NCBI GenBank assembly: GCA_030549495.1
Contig: JAUIRK010001043.1
Location: 917,040-981,039 of the forward strand
Direction: 5' to 3'
Origin: Nectonema munidae
Lineage: Eukaryota; Nematomorpha; Nectonematoida; Nectonematidae
Length of the DNA: 64,000 nucleotides
The notes below the pieces were generated by a model, which was not told where the DNA came from, did not search any database, and saw only the letters and a list, made by a program, of their open reading frames with translations. Positions 37,741 to 52,700 of the stretch are shown here, piece after piece. Position numbers and translations under genes: made by a program. Within the stretch, counting starts at the first letter, position 1. Each line of letters starts with the position of its first letter.

Positions 37741-40700
37741 CTGACATCAAATGATTTAAGACTGATTATTATTATTGTTATTTTCGTTATATTTAGTTAC
37801 ATTATTTTTTTTTAAAAAAAAAGGAAAATTTATATTTGACCGCAATGTTTACTTGAAGAATTCATATTTAAAATGAAAATATTAATACCCAATATTTGTT
37901 AAAATTTAAATTTATATATTTGAATATTTTTGTTTCTACATGTCTAAATATTGAAAATTTTAATAAAATATTTAGTTATTATTGTTATATTTTCAGAAGA
38001 AGCTGATCTTCTTCTGAAAGGCTTATTTATAAAAAAAATTCAGAGATGAATTTCAAACTTTAAATATTTTTACTACTGTTTTGAAAAGTTCTAAATTTCA
38101 AATATCATTAACCCTTAATTTTTAAATATTATGAGGAAAACAGTAAAACATTTAAAAATTATTGATGAGTTCTAAGTTGTATTTCATTAGTTACAAAACC
38201 ATAACATTTTTCTAATTTTATGGAGGGTTGATTCATAAGCAACTAATACTTGGTTGATTGTGAAAACTACACTGTTTTATTAGTTCAGAAAGCGTAGTTT
38301 CACCCAATATAGATAATGCTTAATCGGTTACGGACCAAAATCGACTATTTTCGACTTTACAAAAGTATAATAATCGTCTACGTTTGCTTTTTAGCATAAA
38401 TCTTATGATCTACATTATACATTGTTTTATTATTCTTCTCATTAACTGGCTAATATGATCTTAATAAATTTTTGACATTAAACTAAAATTTATTGACAAC
38501 ATCACCATTAAACTCATTAAGAGTAAAAAATGATAGAATATAAGTACCGTATATCTTTGAATATAGGGCGAGCTTTTTCGTTGAAATCTAACATGAAATT
38601 ATTTTCTCGACTTATAGCTGAGTCAGATATAATTGAAAACAATACTTAGCACTTGACACAAGATCTCAGTTAGGTCGAAAATATGTTCTACTTGATCATG
38701 TTCCATCTTCACATGGTAGACATGAGGAACTTTCGTTTATCTGCATGCATGAAGCTCCAGTTTTTGACCTCCGAAAAAAAATATATGTGCACCTAGTGGT
38801 CATCAAAATTCATTCCACTGTGCTATTGTGTGTTTGCGTTGATTGTGCGTAGTTAAACCAAAACAAAAACTGTTCTAGAGGAAAAGTTATGAGCAGTATT
38901 ATGCTCAAAGAAAAAACATGGATGGATAAAGACGATATCAATCGGTTCTCTGGTCTCCGACACTTACAGAAGCAGAATAGAAACGAAACACTAGAAGACG
39001 ACCAAATAATGACATCACGATAAAGAAAAAGCTGAGAAGCAGATAATGAAGACACTGGCTTGTTTTGAAATTATTTTCAATATTCTATTTGCCCAAATAA
39101 AGAAATCCATGTAAATTTTTTATCTCAGTGTAAAATAAAGTAAGTGAGGCCACACTCTGCATGGATTTTTTTGCATTATTGCATTGTGCTTTCGGCCATA
39201 AACAAAGCGGTGCTCAAAATTTGGTTGTGAAGGACTTTGCTTTTGAGATCGACTTAGAGTCAATTTCTGGATATTTTGATTCAAATTTACTATCATTTTA
39301 TACTCAAGATCGACTCTTGTTTAAAGATATACGCTAATATTCTTTACTGACGAAAGATCTTATCGAATTTTACATTCGCTAAACAAAAAAAGATATCAAC
39401 TACATCTCTTAATTTTCATAACTTTTTTAAAAAAATCGTAAGAATCATGTGATTTCGAAGATAAATATTTGAGCATTCCCTCACCAGATATCGTTCCCAT
39501 CAAGTAGCCTATTGCATTGACGTAAGATGGATAGATGTAGTCGCCATAAGTGAGCCCTTGACTCTCCGTTAAAGTCACAAACAGGATTATCATTAGAATG
39601 ATTGGCGTTATAAGCATCCAATTAAACTTCCACCAAAGATTGATCTTCTTTTGCAGCATGAATTCAATGTCCACTTAAAAAATGAGTGCATAAATTTAAG
39701 ATATTATAAAAATTTTGAATATTTTGTTAAAAATTGCCAAACTTTTATATTTAAAATGAAAATATTAATACTCAACATTTGTTAAAATTTAAATTTATAT
39801 ATTTGAATATTTCTGTTTCTACATGTCTAAATATTGAAAATAGGAAAAAGATTATTATTTTTTGAATATTAGTCAATTTCCCTAAATCGAATTTTGCAGA
39901 CTTGAAGAAAATTGTTTTTTTATAAATAATTAATGTAATTAGTTTAGAACACAAATACAAAGTTAAAAAACATTAAAAAATTTTTACTCAAAGTAAAATT
40001 TGTATTAATCACCTAATATGTTGACAATTTTCTGATAACTATTTCCCTCAGCCACAAAATATAAATTTGTAGAGGCAAAATGAAATTAGGGCGTAGTTTT
40101 TATATAGAACCTACTTTTTGCCAAAAAGCTGTTGAAATTTTAAAAACTAAAATTGAATATTTGAAAAAAATAAATCAAGATTGAATATTTTTCAAAAATT
40201 TAGATGAAACGATATAATTGAAATTTTGGTGATCGTTCCAAGAAAACTCAGAATTATTGTATGAAATTTTTTAGTATTTATCAGAGTAATAACTCATAAT
40301 CTATCATTCAGAGTTATAACTAAAAGTAATGCTCTTTAATGAAAAATAATTTGTAATCAAAGCTAAAAAATTTTAGGACTTTTAATTTTTATAAGTACGT
40401 CTCTATGATAAGTAAACCTACATTGACATCTTCTCTCTAAATTTTTAGAAATGATAAAACAATAGCAATTTTGACATCAGCAGACGCTTAAGAAATTAAT
40501 TCTGACATCCTCACCCTCATCCGCTAGGATGTCAAATTTGATAAAAAAAATTCACATCTGATGCATCTCTAGTTTAAACCTACATTTTTCCTGAGGGTCC
40601 AGAGAAAAATTCAAATTAGCGTGAAAGAATAATATTCTTTCAAGAACTTAAAAGAACATATGACATTTGTTTTGATAAAGATTTCTATTTTATAACCCTT

Positions 40701-43700
40701 TAGCACAAGGCAGGAATTCAGAAAATAAAGTTGTCTGCTTTGACTATTACGGAAGAACATTAAACGTTTACGAACGGAGTCGACTATAGTCGATTTTATA
40801 AAAATATTATCCCCTGCGTTTATAAATAATTTTGATACAAATCTTATGGTTTTCATGAGATATCCTCTCAATTATTCTCGTCCTTAACGGTGTTTAAAGA
40901 AGGAAAGCCTAATTTTCAAAAAACACTTTCTCAAAATGTCAACAATTAACTCATTATTTGGATTCGTTATTACTGTTTTTAACGACTAATAAACCTAATA
41001 TCGTTTCTTTTTTTAACAAAGTTTTTTTATTTTTATTTTATGGTAAGTTTTTGTGCATCATTCAGATGATTCTTTTTAATGCTCAAATTTTCCAAATTGT
41101 ATTGATTATTCTCGTTTTCGTGCATTCTCCTGATTCTTTTTTCTGTATTAACTGGCGTTAACATTCCAGTGAAGTTCGCCTTCCGTCGTTTGCTCCAGCC
41201 GTGGAATCGTCACATTAGATATAAAAAATTTCTAATTATTTGTTACTTTCTTTTTTTATTTTTCCAATAAATTTTGTTTATTTTTTGGTATTCAAAGTTT
41301 TTTAACGTATGACAAAAACTTATCTGGTTTGCTCCATCACTGAATGTATAAATAAATAACTAAATCTAATCATCTATAACTAATAAATATGACTCTGCTT
41401 TTACTAGTAATAAAAACGAGATACGCAAAACTATTTTTCTCCTTAGTACAACAGAAAAAAAAATTTTTTTTAATTAATATATTATTTATAGTTATGGAAG
41501 CTGTTAAAAATATACTTTAGGATCTTAACCGGCTCCCTTTGTTTGGGCAAGGCCTTCCATTCCATTTGTCATGTTAACCATAACAGTCATCCACGAAATG
41601 AAAAGATTTTTCCTGATTATATTAAATGAATAAGAAGCAGGGATTGAAAAGGCTGAATGTAAATTTTAAGGTAGAGCTTACACTTGAACTGATTGGCACC
41701 ATACACGTAAGAAACGACAAGACATTCTATCACTCCGATCAAGAGTAAACCCCAGCCAGCAACATTTTCTTGAAACAAGTTGAATATGTAGACGCCATTT
41801 CGTGCACACTGAGGAAGCCCAAGGATGAAAAGAATTAGGCAGATTATAGCCACAACCAAGGTTTTCCTCTTTCTCAGCTTTTCAGGGTAGATATCCAGTG
41901 CACCAGATAAAAGTGTCTCCGTAAAAACAAACTAACAAATAGTATTAAAAAATTAGGACAATCTCAATAAGAAACTTCCTATTTCTTTTGCTTTAAATGT
42001 ACTACTCTTAAGTAAATTCTTTCATAAGTAGATAAAGATCATTAAAACTAAGCTATGACGCCTAGTTGGTTGATGCTCACGAACCGCCACTAGCGGCCAG
42101 TTCAAACCTCATAGTTTGGACACAAAAGTGGAACTGATGAAGCTTCAATAGCCGAAACCGGTCTTTCACACAGTATATGCTTAGTACTCGGTTTTTGCGC
42201 TGTAAAAAGGCTTGAAGGATGTTTGATTTTAGGGATCTTAATTTGCAACTTTGTCGAATAGAAATCAAATTTCGAATATCTTTAGATTTGTAACTGACTT
42301 TCAAACTTTCACAAAATTTTGTTAAAACACTAACTCCTATAAGATGAGATCTTTTTGAAACCTTGACAAGTTTTATCACGGGGAAACAAATATTATTAAT
42401 GTTAACGATTATTAAATTTAGGGCTTTTAATAAAGTGATATGATAATAGGGGAAGACAAAATAGTTATTATGATGAATATATAAAGACAAGTTACATGTG
42501 GTTACGTCTTTTAAAGATATGATAATAATTCGGCAAGATATTGATTTCAACAAAGCTAAATCTTAACGTTCAATACAGAAAAAATTTATCAAGCTTTAGC
42601 ATTAATATTTTGATGTTAACTTTTTGGCATTAACCGATTTTAGTTAGCGTAAAGTAGTCGATTTTGATTACACGAACATTAACCCAAAATGGGTTAATAA
42701 CTTGAATTAAATAATTATACTATAATGGAGTATTTGAAAAACAAAAATATGCTTAAATTATCTTCAATTTTAGAATTACTCAAAAATGAGTCTAATTTTT
42801 GTCTTCCTACACATGTCTTATCGTCTAAAAATTTATGTTTAACGTATTGCCATAAAGAGTCATCTGTGGAAAGACAATTAAAAGATTATTTTTTGAATAA
42901 TTGGAATAAATTTACAATTGAGGATAATTTGGATTTTCAAAAAAGATTTTCAAATCTTACCCAAAAACTTAGTAAACTAAAAGATCTACTTTTAGACTCT
43001 TGGTTGCGTCATATAATATAGCGAGCCGTACATTAGCTATTTTTAGTATACTAAGTCTGAAAATTGTGCGATGTTTTGTAGAAATAAATGTAAGGCTGTC
43101 GTACCTGACTGTCTAAGCCAATGAGAAAGAGCATGATGAAGAAGAGACAGCTCCAAAGCTGGGAAAGTGGAATGCGACTCACAACGGTTGGGTAAGCGAT
43201 GAAGGCTAGGCCCAAGCCATCCTGCACGACGAATTCGATGGCGCTGTTCATTTCGTGCGCCATAAATCCTATCACGCAGAAGATAGCGAATCCGAAAAAG
43301 ACAGAAGAAAGGCAGTTCGTGATTGAAATGATGATTGCATCTCTGAAAACAAAAAAGGTTTTGTTAAAGCAAACGCAATGCGAAGTGCCAATTTGGGGTT
43401 GCCTTGCCTCAAGCAGTTGTTTGCGAATTTGTTGTAACTTGCCATAGTCATCAAACTTCCAAACGCAGGACCTAGCGAGTAGAAAATTTGAATGAAGGCA
43501 TCTTTCCACACATCCACCATCTTTAGCTTTTGCCAGTCCGGCTTTATGTAGAAGATGACTCCTTCTTTAGCGCCAGGCAAAGTTGCTGCCCTAATACAGA
43601 TTATAACCATCAAAACATATGGAAAAAGAGCTAAAAATTTTTAGAATTATGTCAATACATATTTTCAATTTATATTTAAATAAATGAATAACGTTAGAAA

Positions 43701-46700
43701 TATTAAAATTAATGTGCTTCATTTTTTAAAACTCGCATTTCGCAAATTAAGCCAAAAAATAGCAAATAATAATTAATTAATGTCATGTATTTGAAAAATG
43801 GCATAAAAGCAAAGGAGTCTTCTAGTATGGTGTAGCAGCAGCAGATATAAGTAGCATACTTCTAATTTGTGAAATAATATTTTGTGTTAAAAAATTTAAT
43901 TGCTCTGGAATCGCCTCTTTCCGATTTTTGCCGAAATATTAGTAGGCAAAATTTTCACATTATTTGAATCATATTTTTACTTACCTAGTTTTGATTTACA
44001 ATATCAATTTAAAAATATAAATATGAAAAAATTTTAGTGAAACAAAAAGAAAGAATTAAAAATTTTTTAAAAAAGGGATAAAATAATTCAAAATCGAGGT
44101 AAATTAGACGTGGAAAGTAATGAATTTTCAAAATGCGTTTCTTGTAAAAAGTGTTTTTTGGAGACTTGTTTTGCATTAATTTAATTGCTCTTTCGTATGT
44201 GTTGCGAAATTAATGAGACTTTAATTTTCAACATGAATAAATTTGATGAATTCGAATTTTATAGCTGCTTCTTTATCCGCTGGAAGTTAGCACTAATTGG
44301 ACGAAAGTCTAAACTTAAAACATATATAGTAACCAAGAGTTCCTACTTAAATTTAAATTTTTATTCTTAGGTAAAAAGTTTTTGCCTGTTGGCCAATTAT
44401 CTCTCCTGGTGACTTTTCGCCCACATAAACCATTTTATCAGAGCGTAATCTAATTTGTTTGTCTTTTAATTTTTTTTCATAACTCCTAATTAATGATTTT
44501 ATTTAAATAACATATCCGGTTTACAGAAGTTTGGGATTATGGTTTCTGAATTAGAGAAAGTCATCAACTCTGATAAAACTATCTTTAATAAATAAAAAAT
44601 ACAATACTTTTTCATATGACATTTCATAATTTGCAACCTTCCTATAAAGAATACTGACTTCATGCATAATTTCTTTCGCATTTTACCTCTATTTCCAAAA
44701 TATTCTATTTTCGCATTATATTGTCGTGTATAACAAAAAAATATGTTATGCAAAGAGCAATCTTCCTTTTTTCTAAAATTGTCAACTCAAAATGCATGCA
44801 ATGAATGAAAACATCTATGTGAGCATTTAAAAAACACGGATTATTCAGTTCTTTATTTTCATTTTCTTGGATTACCTACACAATGGCCATAAACGAATAC
44901 CAATACTAGAAAAGTGAATTTTGATAAGACATTTTAGTTTCAATTGGAAATTTTTCAAGTTTCTGCAATTAGATTGACTCAACATGAGATTGACAAAATT
45001 ATGCATTTTTTTTTTTTTAATTCTTTTGTTTGAAGTGATGAAAGACTGAAAGAGTTAAAGTTAAAGGAATTAATTTTTACAGTCCAAAACTGAAATATAT
45101 ATAATAAGAAAGAATTGAAAGTTTTCAAATGCTCAATAAACAAACTTTTAATTGCTTAGACACGAGATTGATTTTCTTATCACCATTTGAAAAGAGCGAA
45201 CTTTGTCTTTTGATTAAAAGTCGTAAAAAGGACGTATAAAGTCGTTAAAGTTTACTAAAATTGAGGTTTATAAAATTTTCATCATATCCTAATATATTTC
45301 CGTACAAGAACTATGGCATGTGAAAACTTTAAAAATCACCACTCAACAAGTAATTGAATATGTTTCGGCAAGATTTCATCCTTAATACAATATATTTAAA
45401 AGTCATAAAGTCTATTGAGGTATATTACCTTTATAAAAAATTTTATAAATGAACTTTTATTGTCATTTGAACAATGACATGTTAATTTATGTGTGTATCT
45501 TCTTCTTCTTCATTTATTTTTCAAAGGTGACTTTTCACACCTTCCTTATTATATTCTTCAGTTGTTCTTTCCATTTTTCCATTTCTTTTGCCTGCTCTTT
45601 CCTGATTTTGAATTTCTCCAAATCTTTTTTAATCAACTTTTGCTTCATGTTAAATTTGGTCTTTCGCATTTTCTTTTACCTTCTATATCTATGTGCATTA
45701 CTTCCCTAATCAATTTATCTTCTTCATCTTTCCTTTCCATATGACCCACCCATCTCAGTCTATTTTCAACATCCAATCAATTTTCCAATCAAATTTTCAA
45801 TAACCTACATTTGATCTGATACAAGTGATTTTAATTTATGTCGACCAGGATAAATATCATAAAAGTAAAAAAGAAAAAATTTAAATGAATTAAATGATAA
45901 TCCTGTAAAAGTTAAAAATACACGTCTCCTAAATATAGAACGATACATATATATATTTTTTAAATATACTAACGATAAAATCTTGCCATTTACCAAATCC
46001 CGCATAGTTTTCAGAAAAGAGTTTCAATTATTATATGCTCAATATATTTTAACATATTTTGTTCTCTTGATATTCATTGAAGCGGCTCATTGGCCTTTTG
46101 AATTTCATCAATACGGTAGAGACTTTATCCTGTGTAATGTATATTTGAATGTCATGTTTATGCAATGTTTTTTTTTGATGTAATTTTATATTATTTCAAA
46201 ATATTCTTCTTCTTCAATAGATATTTATTTCAAAAAATGTCAACTTAACGCCAACTTAAAAAAATAAAATTGTTATTTATACTTGATTAAGTGTATTAAC
46301 ATTATATAGTCTCAGTTTTTAAGATTTGGAAAAATTCAAAGTTTTGTCAAAAATAAAAAAAGAATGTATTAGAGTTTGCAGGGAGAGTTGACAACCTTTC
46401 AAAATAAAAATAGCTCGTTTTTTAAATGCTTAAAAAGTAGTTAAAATGTTATTTTTTAACATAAAAAATTTTTTATTTATTGCTTTTTTTCACTAAAAAT
46501 AAACCTATAATAAAATGAAACTATTCACTGAAATTTATGTTCAGTTAAAAATAAAAAATTCTGTCACTAAAAGAAATAAAATAAATAAAAACTCATTTTC
46601 GCTAAATTAACAATTCTGTATATAAAAGTGAGGAGAATAGAAAAGTGCTTTACCTGAAAAGTATACAACTTTTCCAGAGGTTTTAATGCCCTTTGAGATG

Positions 46701-49700
46701 CAGAGGAAAACGACAATCCAGGCGAAAAGAAGACATAAAATCAATTCCCACTGCATGCCTCCAAAGTGTTCAATGGAGTCCGTTTTTTGAAGCATACGAA
46801 TTGAAAAATATTCTTCCGCCGACGATACACTCTTTAACGTTTGGCCAATTTCTCCAGAAAGACTTCCATTTAGAGAGCTAGTCTGTAAAGAAAACTTCTT
46901 CTTATGAAACTCTTCGTGTATTATTGACGGTTCTAGCAGAACGCATACACCTATACGGCTTAAATCGCAGAATTCGTATCTGCACAACTGATATCTGGAA
47001 CAACTCACTTCAGGTTTAATAATTTTTTCTTAAAAGGCTTTAATCAAAATAGGAAATATGAAATACAAAGTGAATCTGTGAACAGTTACCCTAGCATTAT
47101 ATAACAATTTCTACCATAAGTTCATCCTTTTCAACTTTATGAACGCCATCATTTAAAGTTCGCCTTTTTTCACTCAGAATTGTCTTTTTTGTTTTTCAAA
47201 AAAATGTGGTTCAAATTATGTTAACTATGATTCTTGCAAGAAAATCTCTTTGTTAAAGATTTGTGATATGATCGTGATTAAGATTTCAATAATTTTCAGT
47301 TAATATGATTATATTAATCATAGTTTTCACATATTTTATTATTTATTATTTTTTAATATTTAAAAGCCTTTTAAGAAAAAAAAATAAAACGTATATGTGT
47401 TATGCTAGTTATAAATTGTGATATCTATCACTTTGCTAGGTATGAATTTTCCCATAAGAGTTTTGCTGATATGAGTAGTCCTAGCATTACTATCTTCATA
47501 TATTTACAACTCGACTTGACTTTATACTCATTTTCTAAACTTCATTTGAGCTCTTTTTTTATCCAAAGAATAAAAGTAGAGAAATAAAAACTAACCATCT
47601 TTTTATCATGTTGCACTTTTCGCTTCAATTTTTTCAAGATAAAAACTGGTCATATGACATTTCATCACATGAACCTTCATCACACGACTTTTCATCACAC
47701 TACATTTCACCACACGACATTAAAGCTGTTCAATTTTCTCCGTGTAAATAGTTTTCAGCAATAAAAATGTTTCAATTGATTGATATTCACTTGATACTTC
47801 ATGTGCATAATAAATTTTATTATAATGAATAAAATATAAGTAAAAGATTTACAAAAATAATGAAGCAAATTTAGTATTGAGAGTAAGCAAAAAAATCTAT
47901 ACTTTAAACTTATTTCATAAGAATTGAACAATTTAACTCTTTATCAAAAATTCGCGCAACAAGAGAAATTTGTTGCGGAACCTTTTGGTTCTGGAAAACC
48001 TAGTTGTGAAAACGCTGAATGAAGTTTTTGTTAAAATTATTCATAGGCATTATTATAACTTCTGAACACTAGAATAACTGATGAAGTGAAATAGATTCAT
48101 AGCAACGCGTTTTGTTATGAAATGTCGCGTGATAAAGACTTGTGGAGAAGTCGTGTGATGAAAAGTCATGTGATGAAGTGTCGTGTGATGAAATGTCGTA
48201 ACACACGATAAAAACTATAGATATTTTTTTCAGTTACTTTCTTTGTTCTATTTGCCGAAAAAAATATGCGAGAATAATATTTTTGTAATTAATTAATATG
48301 CAAAGTTAAAAAATTAACAATTGTCACTCTGGTATTGCTTACAGATTAAAAATTGAAATGGCTAAATCTTTGAAAAAATGGAACTAGGAATATATTGAGA
48401 GAGGGGTATACGCTGATTTTCAATATGTTCCAATATGGATTCGATATATCAAAATACAGAAGGGTTTAAAATTCATGATTTCTTTTTAAGTTTTTATACA
48501 ATAAATTGAGAAATGCGTTTAAAACGTTACGCAGTCAATAGAAGAGTTGGTGCAAGCTGAATTGTTAAAGTGTTGAGGGGTGGAGTCTGAGGACATGGAA
48601 TTAAAGCAATGTTCGGTGTTCCACCAAGCATCGCAGCGAGACCATGGTAGAACTTTCTGGAAAGACGCAAAAAAGTAGTACACCGTCCAAGCCATTATCA
48701 TATTGTAGTAAATCGTAGTCTAAAAATAAGAAATACGTAGCAGGGAACGCCAACATCATCACCGCACAATAATTTTTTTTTCGTATACTTTTTTAGATTT
48801 AACTATTCCAATGCTCATATCCTCTTCTTCTTGTCTCTACCTTCTTATCTCATATTTTTTCATTTGATAAATTATGAATATTTATTCAAAATATTTGTAT
48901 CAAGAATAAGTATATTTTTCATCAATCATTTCCACGTATTAATAAGATTGACAGATAATAAATTCTCACTGATAAAGTCGCAAACGATGATAAGAGTTTT
49001 CATTATAACTTATAGCGAATTTATACATGAAATGGTTTAAGAAATCGAGCATAAAATTTTATCATCTATTTTTGTTGAAAAGTTATGTTCTTGTAAATTT
49101 ACAATTTAAATGATCACAGTAGAATTTTATATTTTTTGTGTATATATTTGCTGGCAATATTCAATCATTAAATTCGTATAAAAAAGATGAACTATTCAGC
49201 AATTGCGAGGAATCAATCTTCAAGATTTTTGTGCACTTTAAGAAGAAGAAGGACTTTATTTAAAATATTTTTCTGGGTAAAAAAAAAAATATATATCAAG
49301 ATAGCATAATCAGTTCAACTTATAAAATAAAATAAAATCATACATCGAGCAAGTTAGCTTCCAAATGTTTATGAAAACCACTATAAGAATATTTAACTTT
49401 ATAAAAAAAAAAGCAAGTATTCTAAATAAAAGAATCTTGAAATTTACAGAAAAAAAAATTTTTATTTGGCAATTGATCCTTTCGGGGTAATCAGTGATGC
49501 CTTTCTTTTTGAATAACTTTTTTAATTTTGCAACTGAGGAGCAACTTTCTCCAACAAGGTGACGATAAATTGCGAAAAATACCAGCGTTGTAATTATGCA
49601 ACAAACAAAGAAAAAGTATTTAAATGTTTTAGGCGTTTAACTAAAGATTTAAGTTTAAGAAGAAAAGTTTTTAATCCTTGAGGAGTTTTTTGTCACCAGT

Positions 49701-52700
49701 GTCGCAAGAAACGAACATCGTCCGCGTTAAATATTTAAAATTCGTTTAAAAAAGGAAGCAGACGAGATTACTCTTCAAAATTCAGATCCTCAAAGTATTC
49801 AAAGAAAATTCCATACAAATAAAAGTTATGCCATTTTTTATACTAGAGTCGTAACAAGCAAGAGAGTTGGAAAAATACAAGACCAGAATAATGAAAAGTG
49901 TTAATACAGGTTTGAGCGTATTCCCTGGAAAAATGCCCTTGCTTTATCCAATAAAACGCTGCGTTGAAAGAGAACCACAACGATGGAAAAAGAGCGCCTC
50001 ATCTCATAAAAACCCGAGGATTGTCTTATTATTATGACGTTTATGTAACTAATAAAAAAGTAGTATTATGTATCCACAAATTTATTAGTCTTTTTTAGGA
50101 CACATTATAAAGAGTGACATAAAAATCCTATTTCTTAAAAAAGAATTTTGATTTTACATTTAGTCAACATTCTTTATTAACATTTCGTGACAAATTTGCA
50201 AAAACGTTGGTATTCGAAAAAGGCTTCGTTTTAGTAAGTTCTTAAATAATGAGCAACTGAGTTCTTTTTTAAAGAAATAGATATAACTTTTACCACAAGT
50301 CCAACACCTTCAAAATGTGCATTCTACTTTCTACACCTTCAAAATGTGCATCATGTTCATCTGTGAGGTTTTGAAATACATAGATCGACCCCCAACTACG
50401 CGATTTGATGTGCTCTGATATTCACAATATTGAGATTGTGAATCTTTTCAATTTTTTGAGAAGTATATGTACCTAGCCAATCACTTTTTTTTTTAATTTT
50501 CAATCAAAAAATGTTAGAAAAGAGAGAGAGAGCTTACTTTTAAAATCAGAATAAATTAATTGCGTTAAACAATATGATGGAATATAATACGCAGCTTTAC
50601 TGATTAGAGTTTAGAGACAATTGCTAAAGCTTACGTTTGCTATATAGGTGGGAACTTCTTTTTTTAATCTAGTATATAACTGTCACTACTATATTTTTGC
50701 AGTGTATTATTGCGTATAACTATGATCTTATAGAAGTTGGGCATTGCTTAGAAAAGTTACACTTGGATACAACTACAGCGCAGTTGCATTCTTTGTGTCG
50801 ATTTCATCTCATCCTTTCAAGCTACTTCAATTCGCGGCATCTAGAAGTGTATCATGGTGGAAACAAAACGTTTTAATTCAAGTTAGATTTAAGACTCTTC
50901 AGCTTGGGTATTTTTGAGAACTTTTTGCATTTAAAAAAAAATTCTGATAAGCTTTACAACTTTTCTATAATTTCTTATATAACGTATGTATCTATTTTTT
51001 TTAGTTAAAAAAAGTTAATTATTTTTTATTTAGTTAGTGTAATTAAAAATATATTTAAAAAAAGAATCAATATTAGCCGTCTAACGCTAACCAAATAACA
51101 TTCAACTAAGTGACAGGCTAGTTAAATGTAAAGGTATATATTATGATGTTTTTATTGCACGGCCCAATTGTAAGACTTGTGTCGAAGCATGAGCAAAGAA
51201 TGTGGATGCTGGATCAAACCCAAGACCTTGCGGTATCGAAACCAAAGCCAAACTTACCCACACCCCAGTAACTAAATACTGACTAAATATTCAATCTGAG
51301 TATTAATGCAAGTTACAATTGATGATGAAATTTTGATGTACATGTTTGAGGTTTAAAGGCGCGGCCATTTTAATTTGTAAATTTGTAAATTTGAGCAAAA
51401 ATAAGATGGTTACGAGAAAGCAGATGATGATCATTGCAATTCCAATGCCCACAAATGGCGGCGAAAAGTAGGCAAAGAGTTTGACTGGACTGAGTCTTGA
51501 GTATTGTCCAAGAGAAAGCTCCATAAAGAAGATTGGCAGTCCACACATGAACAACGCGATGAAATACGGTATGAGGAAGGCGCCTATTGCAATAAAATGT
51601 GTGAGCCTTCATTCAAATGTGCTGCATATATCAAGACAACATCCACAAATAATTTTAACTAGGTATATGAGGATTGGACGTTTATAAGAGGCGCGTGTCT
51701 TTTGTACGATAAGGGGTCAAAGCTTTACCGACTTAGGAGTCACACTGTCAATATGATATAGAAGTGTATAGATATTCACTCATAGCACTGAAAAATAGGA
51801 TTTGAAATATGACATAATATTTTTTATACAGACCGATTTTAGAATTGATTTTTTAGTAAAAAGTGTCCATTATTATAGTTTGGTATTTACGCTTTTTGAT
51901 CAGGACCAGAAAAGAACTCTCATCTGTGGGTCGCATTAACCCATTTACGACCAATGTTCCTATTTTGGAACATAAGTAATTTCATCTTCGTCTGCTTTTT
52001 TCAATGACTTTGAATATAAATCGTCTGCGTTTTTTTAGATATCGTCTGCTTTGCTTGGTCTTAAATGGGTTAAAGTGTATGCATGACGACTGCTTATCAC
52101 GCTGAACTGAAAACATATTCGTAAATTGCATGAAACTTTTTGTCTAATTTTAGATTGTAGAATGAAGGTTATTCATATTTGCGCGATTATTTTATATGTC
52201 ATTAAACTTTATATTAATTAATTTAATTTTGTGTTTGGCTTCCAGATTATTTGAAGTAATTATTTTTGTAAATAGATATATATTAGAAATTCAATGAAAT
52301 GCGAAATGATTATTTTTAAAAGCGCACTCCCACCCCCTCACAGGCAAAATTTTATAAATACGCTACTTATATATATCAGATTTGTCAGGAAAAGTTTTAT
52401 GAAGTTTACAAAAATATTCTCCAATGAATGTTATCAAAAGTAAAGAATGAGACACAGGGGACATAGAGAGTTATCAGGGATCAAGACTTGGGTGTGGGGT
52501 GTAATTTACCCATTTAGGTGATCTTGAGAATACTACGAAATGGAAAAAGTGGAACTTAAAATTTTAACTCATCAAATACCCTGCTCATAATACCCCCAAA
52601 AGTATCTAATCGGATGTTTGACTCTCTTGTATCATTGGTCTATCGATGCCACTGACTACTAAACACGTACTGCATCTTTTACGGCAAATGTGAAGCTCGA

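Noticed and set aside
38560-39330. Possible pogo-like element (GTATATCTTTGAATATAGGG and short coding-like frames)
   Set aside because: Only one plausible terminus and no clear transposase motif were seen.
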